Notes under the pieces: generated by a model
Databases searched by the model: none
What the model was told of the DNA's origin: nothing
The model's input: only the letters and a program-made list of their open reading frames with translations
Made by a program: the position numbers and the translations under genes
DNA from: Opitutia bacterium UBA5964
Lineage (GTDB): Bacteria > Verrucomicrobiota > Verrucomicrobiia > Opitutales > Coraliomargaritaceae
Length of the DNA: 7,085 bases
NCBI GenBank assembly: GCA_002430605.1
Contig: DJBY01000089.1
Location: 9,664-16,748, forward strand
Reading direction: 5' to 3'
In this document: positions 5,673 through 7,085 of the stretch, in pieces
Numbering within the stretch: position 1 is the stretch's first letter
Layout: every line of letters begins with the position of its first letter

Positions 5673-6875
5673 ATGGAGACTTTAATTGCTTGTGCCGCGT
5701 TGCTCTTGTTTGTTTATGGCTTGGTATCTGCACGTTTGGATCGAACGCCGATCACTGCGGCCATGATCTTTGTGGCTGTCGGTTTGATCCTTGGCCCTGT
5801 CGGGTTTGATCTGTTCGTGGTCGAGATGAATTCCGCGGTGGTTAAGTTCATCGCTACGGTTACGTTGGTGCTGATCTTGTTTACCGACGCATCGTTGATT
5901 GATCTGAAGCGGTTGCGCCAAGAATATTGGATTCCGCTGCGGTTGCTGGCGATTGGTTTGCCGTTAACAATGGCGCTGGGATATTTTATCGCAGTGGCAT
6001 TGTTCCCTGGGGTGAGTTTGTGGATGCTCGCGGCAATGGCATTTATTTTGTCGCCTACGGATGCCGCGCTGGGGCAGGCGGTGGTGACCAGTGACCAGGT
6101 GCCGGTCAAGGTGCGCGACTCAATTGGGATTGAGAGTGGCTTAAATGATGGGATTGCACTGCCCGCAATTATGGCGTGTATCGCGGCGCTCACTGCGCAG
6201 GCTGGCACCACGATGGATTTTGGGTATTGGCTGTCGTTTGGAGCAAAGCAGATTGCCTTTGGGCCGATTGTTGGTGCTGCGGTTGGTTGGGGCGGCGGCG
6301 TTTTGATTGATCAGGCAGTGAAGCGGGTTTGGATGGAGCCCGTCTTTCAGCGATTGGCATCGATTTCCTTGGCGATTGTTTCATATGCGATCGCTGAGCA
6401 TTTCGGCGGCAATGGCTTTATTGCGGCATTCTTTGGTGGATTGTTGCTGGGGACCCGCACGCCGATCGTGCGTGAGCGACTTCAGGAGTTTGGTGAGGCC
6501 GAGGGGCAGCAGCTTTGCTTATTGGTGTTCTTTATCTTTGGAATGGTGCTAGTGCCCGCCGTTCGGGAGTATTGGGATTGGACCATTCTTTGTTATGCAT
6601 TGCTGAGTTTGACGGTGATACGAATGCTGCCAGTTGCACTCAGTCTGGTGGGTGGGAAGTTGGGCGGCGTCACAGTTGGCTTCATTGGCTGGTTCGGTCC
6701 GCGTGGAATTGCTTCGATTCTTTACCTGTTGGTTTTTGTTTCTGAAGTTGGGGTTGCGGGGCATGAGCGACTGTTGTCGGTGATCGTCTTAACGGTATTG
6801 CTCAGTGTCTTTATTCATGGCCTATCGGCCGTGCCGCTCTCGAACTGGTATGGTGGATATTGTAAGCGCTCGTAA
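5673..6875 (+). CDS. CPA1-type cation/proton antiporter (NhaP-like)
   Basis: This is a 400-residue inner-membrane protein with roughly 12 hydrophobic helices and no long cytosolic tail. Family signatures are FTDASLIDLKRLR (70-82), FILSPTDAALGQAVV (124-138, TD at 129-130), DSIGIESGLNDGIALP (149-164, with E154 and the ion-binding pair N158-D159) and WFGPRGIASI (340-349, R344 of the 'G.RG' motif). CPA1 members exchange Na+ (or K+/Li+) for H+, controlling cytoplasmic pH and sodium, which suits a marine cell. All key polar residues are present, so it should be active. Ion selectivity cannot be told. I chose the ATG at 5673 because METLIACAALLLFVYG begins the first helix directly; a TTG at 5637 would add 12 residues without homology value. 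There is no Shine-Dalgarno, and the leader is AT-rich (GTTTTTAAGTTTATTAG). A 172-bp spacer containing a hairpin separates it from the oxidoreductase. Confidence 0.92.
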   Translation: METLIACAALLLFVYGLVSARLDRTPITAAMIFVAVGLILGPVGFDLFVVEMNSAVVKFIATVTLVLILFTDASLIDLKRLRQEYWIPLRLLAIGLPLTMALGYFIAVALFPGVSLWMLAAMAFILSPTDAALGQAVVTSDQVPVKVRDSIGIESGLNDGIALPAIMACIAALTAQAGTTMDFGYWLSFGAKQIAFGPIVGAAVGWGGGVLIDQAVKRVWMEPVFQRLASISLAIVSYAIAEHFGGNGFIAAFFGGLLLGTRTPIVRERLQEFGEAEGQQLCLLVFFIFGMVLVPAVREYWDWTILCYALLSLTVIRMLPVALSLVGGKLGGVTVGFIGWFGPRGIASILYLLVFVSEVGVAGHERLLSVIVLTVLLSVFIHGLSAVPLSNWYGGYCKRS

Positions 6876-6883
6876 TGCCCTCT

Positions 6884-6923
6884 CTGATCTATTTGACGCA
6901 TTATATTTCAAAATAGGTATCAG
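6884..6923. repeat. AT-rich hairpin just downstream of the antiporter gene
   Basis: CTGAT (6884-6888) pairs with ATCAG (6919-6923). After a 2-nt bulge (6917-6918), CTATTT (6889-6894) pairs with AAATAG (6911-6916), giving 11 paired bases and a 16-nt loop. There is no U-run after it on the plus strand, so termination is not clearly supported; it may be an mRNA 3'-end structure. Confidence 0.4.
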
Positions 6924-6924
6924 T

Positions 6925-6954
6925 GGTCGCGCAGCACCGTTTCGCTGCGCATCC
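6925..6954. repeat. GC-rich hairpin with GTTTCGCT core in the convergent intergenic zone
   Basis: GCGCAGC (6929-6935) pairs perfectly with GCTGCGC (6944-6950) around ACCGTTTC. GG (6925-6926) and CC (6953-6954) extend it across a 2x2 mismatch. It begins one base after the AT-rich hairpin. It lacks a T-tract on either strand. It shares sequence words with 5537-5557 and so may belong to a dispersed repeat family. Confidence 0.5.
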
Positions 6955-6978
6955 ATGTTGGGCTAGCCTCAGCGCACG

Positions 6979-7013
6979 AAAAAGCCACGGCTCCTTGCGG
7001 AGACCGTGGCTTT
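6979..7013 (-). terminator. Rho-independent terminator of the partial minus-strand gene
   Basis: AAAGCCACGG (6981-6990) pairs with CCGTGGCTTT (7004-7013). After one bulged base (A7003) the stem continues CTCC/GGAG (6991-6994 with 6999-7002) to a TTGC tetraloop. Read on the minus strand, the stem ends in a run of five T (complement of A6979-6983). It begins 24 nt after the minus-strand stop codon. On the plus strand only three T follow, so any bidirectional use would be weak. Confidence 0.88.
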
Positions 7014-7037
7014 GAAATTAAATCGATTAATCGCGGT

Positions 7038-7085
7038 TTACCAAGTGTATGCGATGGTCAGACCGAATGTGGTGACGTCTGTGTC
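7038..7085 (-). CDS. C-terminal end of an outer-membrane beta-barrel protein (partial)
   Basis: Only the last 15 codons and the TAA (7038-7040) lie in the window; the gene continues beyond the right edge. The peptide DTDVTTFGLTIAYTW shows strict alternation, with hydrophobic residues at positions -1 (W), -3 (Y), -5 (I), -7 (L) and -9 (F). This is the classical C-terminal beta-signal recognised by the BAM complex in porins and other barrels. A strong terminator follows directly, which supports a real gene end. The specific family cannot be told from so little sequence; a porin-like or autotransporter-like barrel is likely. Confidence 0.6.
   Translation of the reverse strand, partial: DTDVTTFGLTIAYTW

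Overview
The window reads as chromosomal DNA from a Gram-negative (diderm) bacterium. The closest overall feel is Verrucomicrobiota, order Opitutales (Coraliomargarita-like), probably marine. This assignment is an inference from the gene repertoire, from the absence of Shine-Dalgarno motifs before all five start codons in the window, from a secreted protein with an 'ARIGER' mature N-terminus, and from an outer-membrane beta-barrel C-terminus. No rRNA or other taxonomic marker is present.

Layout. Positions 1-457 hold no intact gene. They contain two copies of a ~139-bp hairpin-rich tandem repeat (about 9-280) and an imperfect dyad (368-396). Positions 458-622 hold a broken plus-strand fragment of a carbon-starvation protein A (CstA) gene. 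Its recognisable part ends where the stop codon of the next, minus-strand gene lies. Positions 3183-618 are a two-gene minus-strand operon: a dGTPase-like HD-domain dNTP triphosphohydrolase, then, after a 1-nt gap, a divergent Nramp-type metal transporter. Divergent from it, on the plus strand, are a small secreted protein of unknown function (3241-3894), a FAD-dependent oxidoreductase of the CrtI/CrtISO/retinol-saturase type (4043-5500) and a CPA1-type cation/proton antiporter (5673-6875). The right end is a convergent zone of three hairpins (6884-7013), the last a terminator for a minus-strand gene. Only the final 15 codons of that gene are visible, and they look like the last strand of an outer-membrane barrel.

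Functionally this is mostly housekeeping and transport: dNTP control, metal uptake, ion/pH homeostasis and one redox enzyme. No defence system, mobile-element gene, CRISPR array, tRNA or rRNA was seen. The least ordinary parts are the structured tandem repeats with strongly biased G/A differences, the cstA remnant beside them, the Nramp protein lacking both canonical metal-binding motifs, and a pair of intergenic elements sharing a GTTTCGCT core with inverted flanks.
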